Made by a program: the position numbers and the translations under genes. Under the pieces are notes generated by a model that was not told where the DNA came from, ran no database searches, and saw only the letters and a list, made by a program, of their open reading frames with translations. A DNA stretch of 64,000 bases, from assembly GCF_050433445.1 (NCBI RefSeq), contig NZ_JBNPXF010000015.1:1-64000 (forward strand), written 5' to 3'. Positions 8,686 through 17,067 of the stretch are shown here, one piece after another (position 1 is the first letter of the stretch; each line of letters starts with the position of its first letter). Source of the stretch: Kroppenstedtia sanguinis. Lineage in GTDB: Bacteria; Bacillota; Bacilli; Thermoactinomycetales; DSM-45169.

Positions 8686-8722
8686 TCGTCGCAGGAATTG
8701 TCGAAAATATAAAATGTATATA

Positions 8723-8763
8723 ATTTCAAAAGGGACCTCTCTCTAGGAGGTCCCTTTTGAAAT
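8723..8763. terminator. Bidirectional terminator between the PTS gene and abrB
   Basis: A perfect 17-bp inverted repeat (ATTTCAAAAGGGACCTC and complement, 7-base loop) has an A tract and T tract in its arms. It can terminate both convergent genes. Confidence 0.85.
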
Positions 8764-8829
8764 GGAGCACCACACCGTATGTTTTGGCAAAATCATCTGT
8801 GGGAAGAACGCTTTATACTAACAGAAATA

Positions 8830-9102
8830 TCAGGCTTTGACGCCTTCTTCCTCTTTCAGCAGTTCAAACATTTCTTCGATACATTTCTTGCTGACCACCT
8901 TGTTTTTATAACGGACGGTCTCATCCACTTCACCTGTAAAAATGCATGCCGGTTCGTATTTTTTCAACACGATTCGTTCGCCGTCGACATAAATCTCCAG
9001 GGCGTCTTTTTCTCCGATTCCCAGGGTACGTCGCAGTTCGATGGGGATGACGACACGACCTAACTCATCAACTTTGCGGACAATTCCGGTAGATTTGAGC
9101 AT
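8830..9102 (-). CDS. abrB: Transition-state regulator AbrB
   Basis: A 90-residue swapped-hairpin DNA-binding protein that represses post-exponential genes. The N-terminal domain MLKSTGIVRKVDELGRVVIPIELRRTL... is nearly identical to AbrB and to the N terminus of SpoVT elsewhere in this window. The C-terminal region (about 55-90) is the multimerisation domain. It is divergent from nurA. A Spo0A-box-like site lies upstream, consistent with repression by Spo0A. Confidence 0.95.
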   Translation of the reverse strand: MLKSTGIVRKVDELGRVVIPIELRRTLGIGEKDALEIYVDGERIVLKKYEPACIFTGEVDETVRYKNKVVSKKCIEEMFELLKEEEGVKA

Positions 9103-9127
9103 TGCGAATTTCCCCTCTCAGTTTTTA

Positions 9128-9169
9128 GTCTATATTTGGTCTTGGTCTCGCAACCGTCAAAATTCGACA
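9128..9169 (-). promoter_or_regulatory. abrB promoter with Spo0A box
   Basis: Read on the - strand, TTGACG (9160-9155) and AAATAT (9137-9132), 17 bases apart, form a plausible sigma-A promoter; TATAGA (9133-9128) is an alternative -10. TGTCGAA (9169-9163) is a perfect consensus Spo0A box just upstream of the -35. TGACGGT overlapping the -35 resembles the second half of the tandem box known at B. subtilis abrB. Confidence 0.6.
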
Positions 9170-9346
9170 GTAACGACATCAAAATTATCATACCAGCGAT
9201 TCCCATAACAGTCAATATAACAGACCGCAATGATATAGATTTTTTTTGGAACTTTGTTTTCTGTCAGATCCGGGGGGTTTTAACTGCCCTTTGCCGTTTG
9301 CGGGGGAGGCTTTTTCAAGTAGAATGAGAAAAGAAAGGAATGGCGG

Positions 9347-10348
9347 ATGGATAATATCCGTGTGTATGGATCAGAGGGGGGAGTGGAATTGCTTTTGCTG
9401 TCTGAGGTGTTGAAGCAAAAGCTGGAGGAGACCAACAGGGATCTACGACGGGTGTATCCCCCAGATGTATTCAATCGAGATCAAATTCGAGAACGGTTGC
9501 AGTCAATCGGTCACATGGATCTGGCAGGGCGATGGGATGGAGAGCAGCTAAAAAAGTGGCTGGGCCAGGAGACCCTGGTAGGGGTGGACGGCTCAGTCAA
9601 TACCACCCCTGGGACCCATCCTCATACTCTCTCTGTATTCCAGGCTTTGGCCAAAGGAACCCGAGGAGAGGAAAAATGGTCTGCCGATCTGTATACTCCC
9701 TTGTTGGAAAAAGAGGAGGAAGAGGGGGAGGAAGGTCAACTGGCCCGGGAGGCGAAACACCGGGGCAGATTGTTAGCCGGGTTGGAGATCCAGGTAGCTC
9801 TTTATGCTATCCGTAACTGGACTCCGCGGGTGGTGATGATGGATGGCTCACTCCTCCATTTTTTGATCGACCATGCCGAAGGGTGGGATGAGTTGGTAGA
9901 GGTGGCGGAACAAGCGGGTGTTTTGTTGGTAGGGGTCACCGAAGAGATCGGCACCAAGAGCTTGGCTCGCGCCTTGTTCCCGGAACAAGGCAATTACTCC
10001 GATCGTGAGATTCTGTTCGGGGTGATGAAACCAGGAGAGGCTTATATTTCCCCTGAGATGGATCCTGCTGGGACCGGTTTGTGGAAAACGGTTCTCTCTC
10101 CTGCAAAACACCCGCAACCAGTGGGCGTGGATGGTCTATTAAGCCAGTCAGATGCCCGAGAGGATTTGGTTCGACTGGTTCATACGCTCACGCCGGCTCA
10201 AGGGCGGGGTATTCCTCTCTGGCTGGATATCGTCGATCAAGAAGTGAGAGTGACAGATGCTCTGGTACAAGCCATGGTGGAGCAATACATCGATCCGGAT
10301 CTTCGTCACCGGCTGTTGGTTCCCAAACGAAGCGACCGGATCTTGTGA
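9347..10348 (+). CDS. nurA: NurA-domain 5'-3' nuclease
   Basis: A 333-residue protein with NurA-domain features. VGVDGSVN (Asp about residue 81) and VVMMDGSLLHFL (Asp about 166) match the acidic DGS motifs that bind catalytic metal in NurA nucleases. NurA works with the HerA translocase in DNA end resection in archaea and some bacteria. The adjacent downstream gene is a HerA-type ATPase, which strongly supports the call. ATG at 9347; GAAAGGAATGGCGG upstream. The gap to herA is 23 bases, so co-transcription is likely. Confidence 0.82.
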   Translation: MDNIRVYGSEGGVELLLLSEVLKQKLEETNRDLRRVYPPDVFNRDQIRERLQSIGHMDLAGRWDGEQLKKWLGQETLVGVDGSVNTTPGTHPHTLSVFQALAKGTRGEEKWSADLYTPLLEKEEEEGEEGQLAREAKHRGRLLAGLEIQVALYAIRNWTPRVVMMDGSLLHFLIDHAEGWDELVEVAEQAGVLLVGVTEEIGTKSLARALFPEQGNYSDREILFGVMKPGEAYISPEMDPAGTGLWKTVLSPAKHPQPVGVDGLLSQSDAREDLVRLVHTLTPAQGRGIPLWLDIVDQEVRVTDALVQAMVEQYIDPDLRHRLLVPKRSDRIL

Positions 10349-10371
10349 TATGGAGAGGAGGACTGGATCCC

Positions 10372-12210
10372 TTGCAAGTGGTGGGCGTGACGACGCAACA
10401 GGAAGTCTATGTGGCATCCAAAGACCGCAAATTTCGCATCAATGAAATCTTGGTGATCGAGGATGAGAATTTGGGGGACCCCCAGGGAGAAGTGGTGGAG
10501 ACCCTGTCCTATAATCGCTTGATCCCCATGGGGTTGGACAAGTCCATCATCGATACAGAAGTGATTCGCTCCTTGGAGCAAATCGGATATGATATCGGAT
10601 CCGATGAGGTGAATCTGGCCAAACTGCGGCTGTTTTCCGAGGCCCCCCATCCGGTCCGAACGGGGTGTGCCGTACGGGCGCCGCTGTTTGATGAAGTGCG
10701 CCACCTATTGGTGAAGACCACTCCCGATCAAGGCTTGGTGTTGGGGGAGATCCGGGGGACGGAATCCTTGGGCGAAAGCGTGGACGATGACCTGCGGGAC
10801 CGTGTGTATCTGTTGGAGGAAGGAGGTCTTCGTCCCCAAAGGGGGGTTCCTTTCCTCTTTGATATTCAATCGATGCAGCAATATCCCCATATCGGGGTCT
10901 TCGGAGGTTCTGGTTCGGGGAAATCCTTCGGGCTGCGGGTTGTGCTAGAGGAAATGATGAAGCTGGCGATTCCCACCCTAGTGTTCGATCCTCATTTTGA
11001 AATGCAATTCGGGGACATCGCCTCTGACTTTGCAGAGAGGGCACCTTCCTTTGGAGAGCGGTGGCGGGCGGTGCAAGTGGGAAAGGAGGTGGGGATTCGT
11101 TTTACCGATCTGAATACCCGGGATGTGGTGAGTCTGGTCGGGGCCGCCGGTGGACACCTGTCGGAATCGATGGTCAACGTGGTGCAAAGCTTGCACCGGC
11201 GTCGAGATGATTTCACTACCTTCAGTGATCGGCTCAACAATGTGGCCCAAGCGATTGAAGAGGGGGCTCAGGGATTGAACCGGCGGCTTCGGGAGGAGGA
11301 TTTAACCCCGACAGATGTAGAGCGAACCAAAGACCTCCTCGACTTGCATCAACAGTATGGAAGCCTCCCTCTGGCCTCCCTGAAGGGGGTTCAGTGGCGT
11401 CTTAACCGTTTGGAGAAGGCGGGTCTGTTTCAGAAGGATATTCATCCCATCGAGGAAGGGCTGGAGCAGGGACGACTGGTTGTCGTCCAAGGAGATTCCT
11501 GGATATTGCAAGTGTTCTCCACCTATGTGATCGGATCTCTCTATCGGAAGCGGAGGGAGTACAAAGATGCCCGGATGAATGGAGAGGAGGGAACCTTTTT
11601 CCCGCCTTTTGTTATTGTGACCGACGAAGCTCACAATTTTGCCCCCAAAGGGGTGGATTCTCCTCCCAAAGCGGTTTTGAAAGAGATTGCACAGGAAGGG
11701 CGGAAATACGGTGCATTTCTGATCTTGGCCACACAGCGGCCCACCCTCTTGGATGAAACGATCACTGCCCAGCTCAACACCAAGTTTGTCTTTCGTACTG
11801 TCAGAGGAACGGATATCGCCACCTTGCGAGAAGAGACAGATCTGACTGCTGAGGAGGGAAAACGTCTCCCTTATTTGCGGTCCGGGGATGCGTTCATCTC
11901 TTCCGCTGTTTTTGGCCGGACGGTCTTTGTCCGAATTCGGGCGGCTTATACCCGCAGTCCTCATGTGACCAATCCCTTTGACGAATTAAAACAGGTCCAT
12001 GCAGAGCGGGAAGAGCGCATTCTCGATACGATTGAGGATCGCTTGCCCTTCTTCGACACCGATTTGGTGGAGACGGTGGGGCTGATCAACCGGGAGTGCG
12101 GTCTCGATTGGGGTGTGAATCGATTGAAGCAAGAACTGAACGATTTGGTGGAAGCCGGCCGGATTCGGAAGCGGGAGTCCCCTTTGGCCACTTGTTATGA
12201 CAGAATCTGA
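10372..12210 (+). CDS. herA: HerA-type hexameric DNA translocase/helicase
   Basis: A 612-residue ATPase of the HerA/FtsK superfamily. An N-terminal beta-barrel-like segment (VVGVTTQQEVYVASKDR...) precedes a RecA-like core with Walker A GGSGSGKS (about 178-185) and Walker B IVTDEAHNF (Asp-Glu at 418-419). ILATQRPTLLDETI is the typical sensor region. I chose TTG at 10372, 10 bases after GAGAGGAGG; an upstream GTG at 10345 overlaps nurA. With nurA it forms the classic resection module. The last 60 residues resemble a winged helix. Confidence 0.88.
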   Translation: MQVVGVTTQQEVYVASKDRKFRINEILVIEDENLGDPQGEVVETLSYNRLIPMGLDKSIIDTEVIRSLEQIGYDIGSDEVNLAKLRLFSEAPHPVRTGCAVRAPLFDEVRHLLVKTTPDQGLVLGEIRGTESLGESVDDDLRDRVYLLEEGGLRPQRGVPFLFDIQSMQQYPHIGVFGGSGSGKSFGLRVVLEEMMKLAIPTLVFDPHFEMQFGDIASDFAERAPSFGERWRAVQVGKEVGIRFTDLNTRDVVSLVGAAGGHLSESMVNVVQSLHRRRDDFTTFSDRLNNVAQAIEEGAQGLNRRLREEDLTPTDVERTKDLLDLHQQYGSLPLASLKGVQWRLNRLEKAGLFQKDIHPIEEGLEQGRLVVVQGDSWILQVFSTYVIGSLYRKRREYKDARMNGEEGTFFPPFVIVTDEAHNFAPKGVDSPPKAVLKEIAQEGRKYGAFLILATQRPTLLDETITAQLNTKFVFRTVRGTDIATLREETDLTAEEGKRLPYLRSGDAFISSAVFGRTVFVRIRAAYTRSPHVTNPFDELKQVHAEREERILDTIEDRLPFFDTDLVETVGLINRECGLDWGVNRLKQELNDLVEAGRIRKRESPLATCYDRI

Positions 12211-12289
12211 AGTGAGGGTGGAGGCTTTGGATTTCTATTGATCAAATGTCCCCGATTTGTCTATAATGGATATTAAATCTGAATTCAAA

Positions 12290-12556
12290 CATTCGCAGAC
12301 GGGGAAGAGTAACCCGTAAGCACTCATGACAGAGAGCCGGGACAGGTGAAAGCCGGTATGGGAGCGAAGGGTGAAGATGGCCCCTGAGAACTTGTCCCCA
12401 AGCCTCAACCGGGTGTGTAAGGACGAGTGTATCCGGCATTAACGGACCAGTGTGATCACTGATGGAGGGCGCCTGCCGCGAGGGGGTGCCAAATGTTGGG
12501 TGGTAACGCGTGAGGAAAACCTCTCGCCCCATAACGGGTGGAGGTTTTTTAATTTG
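12290..12556 (+). promoter_or_regulatory. T-box riboswitch leader, methionine specifier
   Basis: A T-box leader reading uncharged tRNA-Met. Seen in order: AGAGAGCCGGG (12331-), GGTGAAAGCCGG, a specifier loop GAAGATGGCCCCTGAG with ATG at 12377-12379, the T-box core TGGGTGGTAACGCG (12497-12510), and a terminator with stem AAAACCTC / GAGGTTTT and T run (12517-12556). A Met codon in the specifier agrees with metG downstream. A mobile element separates the terminator from the metG start. Confidence 0.92.
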
Positions 12557-12559
12557 TAT

Positions 12560-12761
12560 CAGGGCTGTTGATTAACCATCAAGTGGATGATGGGAACGAA
12601 ACGACCCTTTCGCTCTTCCCCTTGCCCCATCCCAAAATATTGTTTGAGGGGACGGGGAGGGTGAGACGGCTACGATCTCTTGCCAAGAGCGCAAAGGCTC
12701 TTCACCGTCCCACCATCCCGGCCTGATTTCCTGCCTAAAATGTGGCTAATCAACACGCCTC
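12560..12761 (+). mobile_element. Dispersed MITE-like element, copy 2 (short type, + orientation)
   Basis: A 202-bp element with ends CAGGGCTGTTGATTAACC and GGCTAATCAACACGCCTC. It is flanked by a perfect 9-bp direct repeat AATTTGTAT (12551-12559 and 12762-12770), a target-site duplication. The interior is the inverted counterpart of copies 3 and 6, including GAGCGCAAAGGCTCTTCACC. It lies inside the metG leader, downstream of the T-box terminator, so metG mRNA must carry it. Confidence 0.88.
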
Positions 12762-12790
12762 AATTTGTATATCAAGGGAGTGATTCTTCA

Positions 12791-14773
12791 ATGAGCCAGC
12801 CTTCTTTTTACATTACGACCCCGATTTATTACCCCAATGACAAATTGCACATCGGACATGCCTATACGACGGTGGCGGGGGATGCTATGGCCCGTTACAA
12901 AAGGTTGAGAGGCTATGATGTCCTCTATCTGACCGGAACGGATGAGCACGGCCAGAAAATTGAGCGTCGGGCGAAGGAGCAGGGGATGGACCCTCAGGAA
13001 TTTGTAGATGGAATCGTCCAGGACATCCGCAAATTGTGGGATGCCTTGGAGATCTCCTACGACGATTTTATCCGGACGACTCAGGATCGGCATAAAAAAG
13101 TGGCTCAACAGCTGTTTCAGCGCCTATTGGATCAGGGGGATATCTATTTGGATGAGTACGAGGGTTGGTACTGCACCCCCTGTGAATCCTTCTGGACGGA
13201 GCGTCAGCTGGTGGACGGAAAATGCCCCGATTGTCATCGTCCCGTAGAAAAGGTTCGGGAGCAATCCTACTTTTTCCGATTGGGCAAATATGCGGATCGC
13301 CTTCTCCAGTATTACGAGGAGAATCCGGAATTTATCCAGCCGGAATCCCGGAAAAACGAGATGATCCAAAACTTCATCAAACCTGGGCTTGAAGATCTGG
13401 CTGTTTCCCGAACGACCTTTGATTGGGGGATTCCGGTGCCGGGCCATCCCGAACATGTGATGTATGTTTGGATCGATGCTCTGACCAATTACATCTCGGC
13501 TCTGGGTTACGGAACGGAGGAGGATTCCAAATACCAAACCTATTGGCCTGCCGATGTCCACTTGGTGGGCAAAGATATTATCCGCTTCCATACGGTGATC
13601 TGGCCCATTCTACTAATGGCTCTGGATCTGCCGCTTCCCAAAAAAGTGTTCGGACATGGATTCTTCCAGATGAAGGACGGAAAAATGTCCAAATCCAAGG
13701 GAAATGTGGTGGACCCGCTTCCCCTCATCGACCGCTATGGGCTGGATGTATTGCGTTATTATCTGCTGCGAGAGGTTCCCTTCGGTTCTGATGGCGTCTT
13801 TACACCGGAAGGCTTTATCGAACGGGTCAACGCCGATCTGGCCAATGATCTGGGAAATCTGTTGCACCGCACCCTCACGATGGTGCAAAAGTACTCTGAT
13901 GGAGTGGTGCCTTCGCGCCAGGCAGAGTCGACCCAGGAGGATAAAAAACTGGAACAATTGGCCCAAACAACGGTGCAGAAGGTGGAAGCAGCCATGGAAA
14001 AACTGCAGTTCTCCGTGGCGATGATGGCGATCTGGGAACTGGTTCATGGAATCAACCGTTACCTGGAGGAGACCATGCCTTGGGAATTGGCTAAGGATCC
14101 TGCCAATCAACCCCGGTTGGAATCGGTTCTGTATCATGGGGTGGAGGGCTTGCGCATGGCAAGTATTCTCATCCAACCTTTTCTGGTGCAGACACCGGCC
14201 CGGATGTGGGAGCAACTGGGGATCTCTGCCGGTGAGTTTACTTCCTGGGACAGCCTGTACCGCTTCGGATCCTTCCCAGCCGGTACCCACATCAATAAAC
14301 AGAAACCTCTCTTTCCTCGACTCGATGTGGAAGAAGAGGCCAAGGAGATTGTGCGGATGATGGGGGGAGTCCCTGTAAATACTGTTAACGATGGAAATGA
14401 AGAACCTCCCGCTCAGAAAAGGAAAGAAAGGAAACAAGCCGAGGAGTCGTCTGTGATTTCCATTGAGGATTTCAATCAAGTCGACCTCCGGGTGGCGCAA
14501 GTCCGGAGTGCGGAGAAGATCCAGGGTGCCGATCGACTTTTAAAACTGCAATTGGATCTCGGTACCGAAACCCGTCAAGTGGTGGCTGGAGTGGCCCAGC
14601 ACTATGAACCGCAAGAACTGGAAGGGAAGAAGGTAATCATCGTTGCCAACCTGAAGCCAGTCAAGCTTCGGGGAGAGCTCTCTCAAGGCATGGTGCTAGC
14701 CGCCAAGGAGGGGGATCATCTCGTATTGTCCACGGTATCCGGTGACATTCCCAATGGGACCCGGGTGAAATGA
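12791..14773 (+). CDS. metG: Methionyl-tRNA synthetase
   Basis: A 660-residue class I synthetase. KLHIGHAYT contains the HIGH motif and DGKMSKSKGN the KMSKS motif. A zinc knuckle (CTPCESFW ... CPDCHRP) lies at about residues 127-150. The last 110 residues form a C-terminal tRNA-binding (Trbp111/EMAP-like) domain (FNQVDLRVAQV ... GELSQGM). The ATG at 12791 follows AAGGGAGTG; an in-frame upstream extension would run through the mobile element. Regulated by the Met T-box. Confidence 0.96.
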   Translation: MSQPSFYITTPIYYPNDKLHIGHAYTTVAGDAMARYKRLRGYDVLYLTGTDEHGQKIERRAKEQGMDPQEFVDGIVQDIRKLWDALEISYDDFIRTTQDRHKKVAQQLFQRLLDQGDIYLDEYEGWYCTPCESFWTERQLVDGKCPDCHRPVEKVREQSYFFRLGKYADRLLQYYEENPEFIQPESRKNEMIQNFIKPGLEDLAVSRTTFDWGIPVPGHPEHVMYVWIDALTNYISALGYGTEEDSKYQTYWPADVHLVGKDIIRFHTVIWPILLMALDLPLPKKVFGHGFFQMKDGKMSKSKGNVVDPLPLIDRYGLDVLRYYLLREVPFGSDGVFTPEGFIERVNADLANDLGNLLHRTLTMVQKYSDGVVPSRQAESTQEDKKLEQLAQTTVQKVEAAMEKLQFSVAMMAIWELVHGINRYLEETMPWELAKDPANQPRLESVLYHGVEGLRMASILIQPFLVQTPARMWEQLGISAGEFTSWDSLYRFGSFPAGTHINKQKPLFPRLDVEEEAKEIVRMMGGVPVNTVNDGNEEPPAQKRKERKQAEESSVISIEDFNQVDLRVAQVRSAEKIQGADRLLKLQLDLGTETRQVVAGVAQHYEPQELEGKKVIIVANLKPVKLRGELSQGMVLAAKEGDHLVLSTVSGDIPNGTRVK

Positions 14774-14778
14774 TGTAC

Positions 14779-14816
14779 CACCCCGCCGAGCTTCCGGCGG
14801 GGATCTTTTTCTTCTT
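14779..14816 (+). terminator. metG terminator
   Basis: Stem CCCCGCCG / CGGCGGGG with a 6-base loop, then ATCTTTTTCTTCTT, beginning 8 bases after the metG stop. Confidence 0.88.
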
Positions 14817-14900
14817 AATGGGGATTCTGTGACACAAATTTCCGAGAGCTGGGAGATGTCGGCAGGTACTGGATTGCCGGGAGTCGAAGAAAAGAGAGAT

Positions 14901-15084
14901 CAGGCGTGTTGACTATCCATATTTTGGGTGAAAAATAAGGTTGGGGTGGTGGGACGGTGAAGAGCCTTTGCGCTCTTGGCAAGAGATCGGAGCCGTCCCA
15001 CCACCCTCGTCCCCTCAAGCATTTACGATGGGGGTAAGGGGAGGAGCGAAAGGGTCGTCGCTTTATGGTTAATCAACAGCCCTG
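14901..15084 (-). mobile_element. Dispersed MITE-like element, copy 3 (short type, - orientation)
   Basis: A 184-bp element with ends CAGGCGTGTTGACTATCC and GGTTAATCAACAGCCCTG, flanked by a perfect 9-bp direct repeat AAGAGAGAT (14892-14900, 15085-15093). It is inverted relative to copy 2, so the two bracket metG. It contains a perfect 13-bp inverted repeat (GGTGGTGGGACGG at 14945-14957, complement at 14993-15005) around an inner hairpin AAGAGCC...GCTCTT. Confidence 0.88.
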
Positions 15085-15120
15085 AAGAGAGATCTATAAG
15101 AGAGTTTGGAGGGGGTCGGG

Positions 15121-15672
15121 TTGGGAAAGAAAGCGAGAAAAGCGGTCAATGAATGGTTGACTGCGATCTTGGTAGCAGCGATCTTGATGCTCGTGGTCCG
15201 GGTGTTCCTGTTTGCCCCTTATGAGGTACATGGGGAATCGATGTATCCTACCTTCAAAGGGGAAGAACTGTTAATCGTCAATATGTGGATTTATCACGTG
15301 TCCGAACCGGAATATGGAGATATTGTGGTTTTTCACACCGATGAGAATCGGGATTTTATCAAACGGGTCGTCGGAAAACCGGGGGATCGCATCACCTTGG
15401 AAGGGGGGCGGGTGATTCGAAACGGCAAACCCCTGACAGAACCATATATTCCCAAGGACTCCTTTGCAGGTCCGCAAGTCAAGAGTCGGATGCCGGAGAC
15501 GGTCGTTCCAAAGGGGCATCTGTTCGTTCTGGGGGATAATCGGCCTAACAGCCGGGACAGCCGAGACCTTGGGGCGATCAAAGTCTCGGAAGTGGTGGGG
15601 CGAGCGGATATAAAAGTGAAGCCTTTGAATGATTTCAAGCTCCTATTCGCTGATCCACAAAACAGCTTGTGA
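15121..15672 (+). CDS. lepB: Signal peptidase I
   Basis: A 183-residue membrane-anchored type I signal peptidase (SipS/SipT class) that cleaves secretory signal peptides outside the membrane. One N-terminal membrane segment (about residues 13-33) precedes the catalytic serine in HGESMYPT (S40) and the general-base lysine in DFIKRVVG (K81). The GDNRPNSRDSR box follows. TTG start at 15121 with GGAGGGGG upstream. It stands alone between two mobile elements. Confidence 0.93.
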   Translation: MGKKARKAVNEWLTAILVAAILMLVVRVFLFAPYEVHGESMYPTFKGEELLIVNMWIYHVSEPEYGDIVVFHTDENRDFIKRVVGKPGDRITLEGGRVIRNGKPLTEPYIPKDSFAGPQVKSRMPETVVPKGHLFVLGDNRPNSRDSRDLGAIKVSEVVGRADIKVKPLNDFKLLFADPQNSL

Positions 15673-15683
15673 TAAAGTGGTTA

Positions 15684-16202
15684 TAGGGAGAGTTGTCGAT
15701 AAACCAGAAAATGGGTGGTGGAAGGGAGTCGTGTGCTGCCCAAACGATCCCTGGAATAGAGGTAGCGCCCAGGCACTACAATCCAAAGGAGCTGAAGCTC
15801 TAGATTAAGGAAGCACCTAGGCACTACAATCCAAAGGAGCTGAAGCTCTAGATTAAGGAAGCACCTAGGCACTACAATCCAAAGGAGCTGAAGCCCTGGA
15901 ATAAAGGTAGCCATCCGACCCGGCGGAGAGTCTTACAAGAGGGTGCCTGAAGTGTTGTGAAAAAACCCTTGACAGGGAGGGTGGGGTTTCACATGGAGGG
16001 ATTTTGGATCATCAGAAATTTGATGCCGGAATGTGAAACCTCATCCCGAAAACGCGGGTACCACAACGTTTCTAGGGACAACATTCATTTTGTGTTGCTT
16101 CCCTCCTGCCCGCCAATGGTCCGAATTGGAGCGGCATGTCTTCACTTCCTTGTAGGAGGGCACAATCTCCCCACCCTAAAATAGGGCTAATCAACAGGCC
16201 TG
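15684..16202 (+). mobile_element. Dispersed MITE-like element, copy 4 (long type, expanded)
   Basis: Left end TAGGGAGAGTTGTCGATAAACC and right end AGGGCTAATCAACAGGCCTG match the family, and the interior matches copy 5 (CGTGTGCTGCC, GGTAGCCATCC, ACATTCAT...GTTGCT). At about 519 bp it is nearly twice the other long copies because of a 48-bp tandem repeat and an extra inverted-repeat segment near 15979-16045. No clear target duplication is visible. Confidence 0.7.
15771..15914 (+). repeat. 48-bp tandem repeat, three copies
   Basis: Units start at 15771, 15819 and 15867. The first two are identical over 48 bases; the third diverges in its last 20 bases to the sequence found in other long-type elements. 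Each unit starts AGGCACTACAATCCAAAGGA. Copy 5 has one version of this segment (TTACAATCTCGATGGGCTGA). Confidence 0.92.
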
Positions 16203-16246
16203 ACCATATACAACGATTTCCGTACAAAAGAGACAGGAGGGAGACC

Positions 16247-17023
16247 GTGCTTTTTGACAGTCATACCCACTTGAATGATGAACAATTTAACTCAGATCGG
16301 GAAGAAGTGATCCGACGGGCCCAGGAGCAGGGAGTCACCCGGATCCTCAATGTCGGTTTTAACCGTGAGACCATTGAAGAGACTTTGAAGCTAGTGGAAA
16401 CTTATGATTTTATGTATGCAGCTGTAGGCTGGCATCCTGTGGATGCTATTCACTGTACAGAGGAGGATCTGGACTGGATCGAATCCTTAACGAATCATCC
16501 CAAGGTCGTGGCACTGGGTGAGATGGGTTTGGACTACCACTGGGACGAATCACCGAAGGGAGTGCAAGAGAGTGTCTTCCGCCAACAGATCCGTCTGGCC
16601 CGGGAGCTGGACATGCCCATCATTATCCATAACCGGGAAGCGGATGCGGATGTGATCCAGATCCTGCGGGAGGAAAAGGCGGAAGAGGTGGGCGGAGTCA
16701 TGCATTGTTTCAGTGGGAACTGGGAGATCGCCAGCCAATGTCTGGATATGAATTTTTATATCGGACTGGGAGGCCCCGTCACCTTTAAAAACGCCAAACT
16801 CCCCAAAGAGATCGCCGTCCAGGTTCCCCTGGACCGTCTGGTGGTGGAGACTGATGCTCCATACCTTGCACCGCACCCCTATCGGGGCAAGCGAAACGAG
16901 TCCGGCTATGTCCGGCTGGTGGCGGAGAAAATTGCAGAGCTGCGGCAGATGCCTTTGGAAGAACTGGCCCGTCAGACTTTTGCAAACGCCAACCGTCTGT
17001 TTCGGATCGAGGATGCAGGCTGA
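16247..17023 (+). CDS. tatD: TatD-family deoxyribonuclease
   Basis: A 258-residue TIM-barrel metal-dependent hydrolase. Seen: FDSHTHLNDEQF metal ligands at the N terminus, GEMGLDYHWDESP, IIIHNREA, GGVMHCFSG and VVETDAPYLAPHPYRGKRNE, all TatD signatures. The GTG at 16247 follows GACAGGAGGGAGA. This is yabD in B. subtilis, upstream of rnmV as here. Family enzymes are 3'-5' nucleases; the cellular role is not settled. Confidence 0.94.
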   Translation: MLFDSHTHLNDEQFNSDREEVIRRAQEQGVTRILNVGFNRETIEETLKLVETYDFMYAAVGWHPVDAIHCTEEDLDWIESLTNHPKVVALGEMGLDYHWDESPKGVQESVFRQQIRLARELDMPIIIHNREADADVIQILREEKAEEVGGVMHCFSGNWEIASQCLDMNFYIGLGGPVTFKNAKLPKEIAVQVPLDRLVVETDAPYLAPHPYRGKRNESGYVRLVAEKIAELRQMPLEELARQTFANANRLFRIEDAG

Positions 17024-17067
17024 ACAACGGGGGTGGGTAATCTCCGTTGTGGTTACATAGGAAAAGG

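Noticed and set aside
12242..12532. Open frame on the - strand
   Set aside because: It lies wholly inside the T-box leader, whose RNA motifs explain the conservation.
15690..15914. CRISPR array at the tandem repeat
   Set aside because: Units are contiguous 48-mers with no unique spacers, and no cas genes are near.
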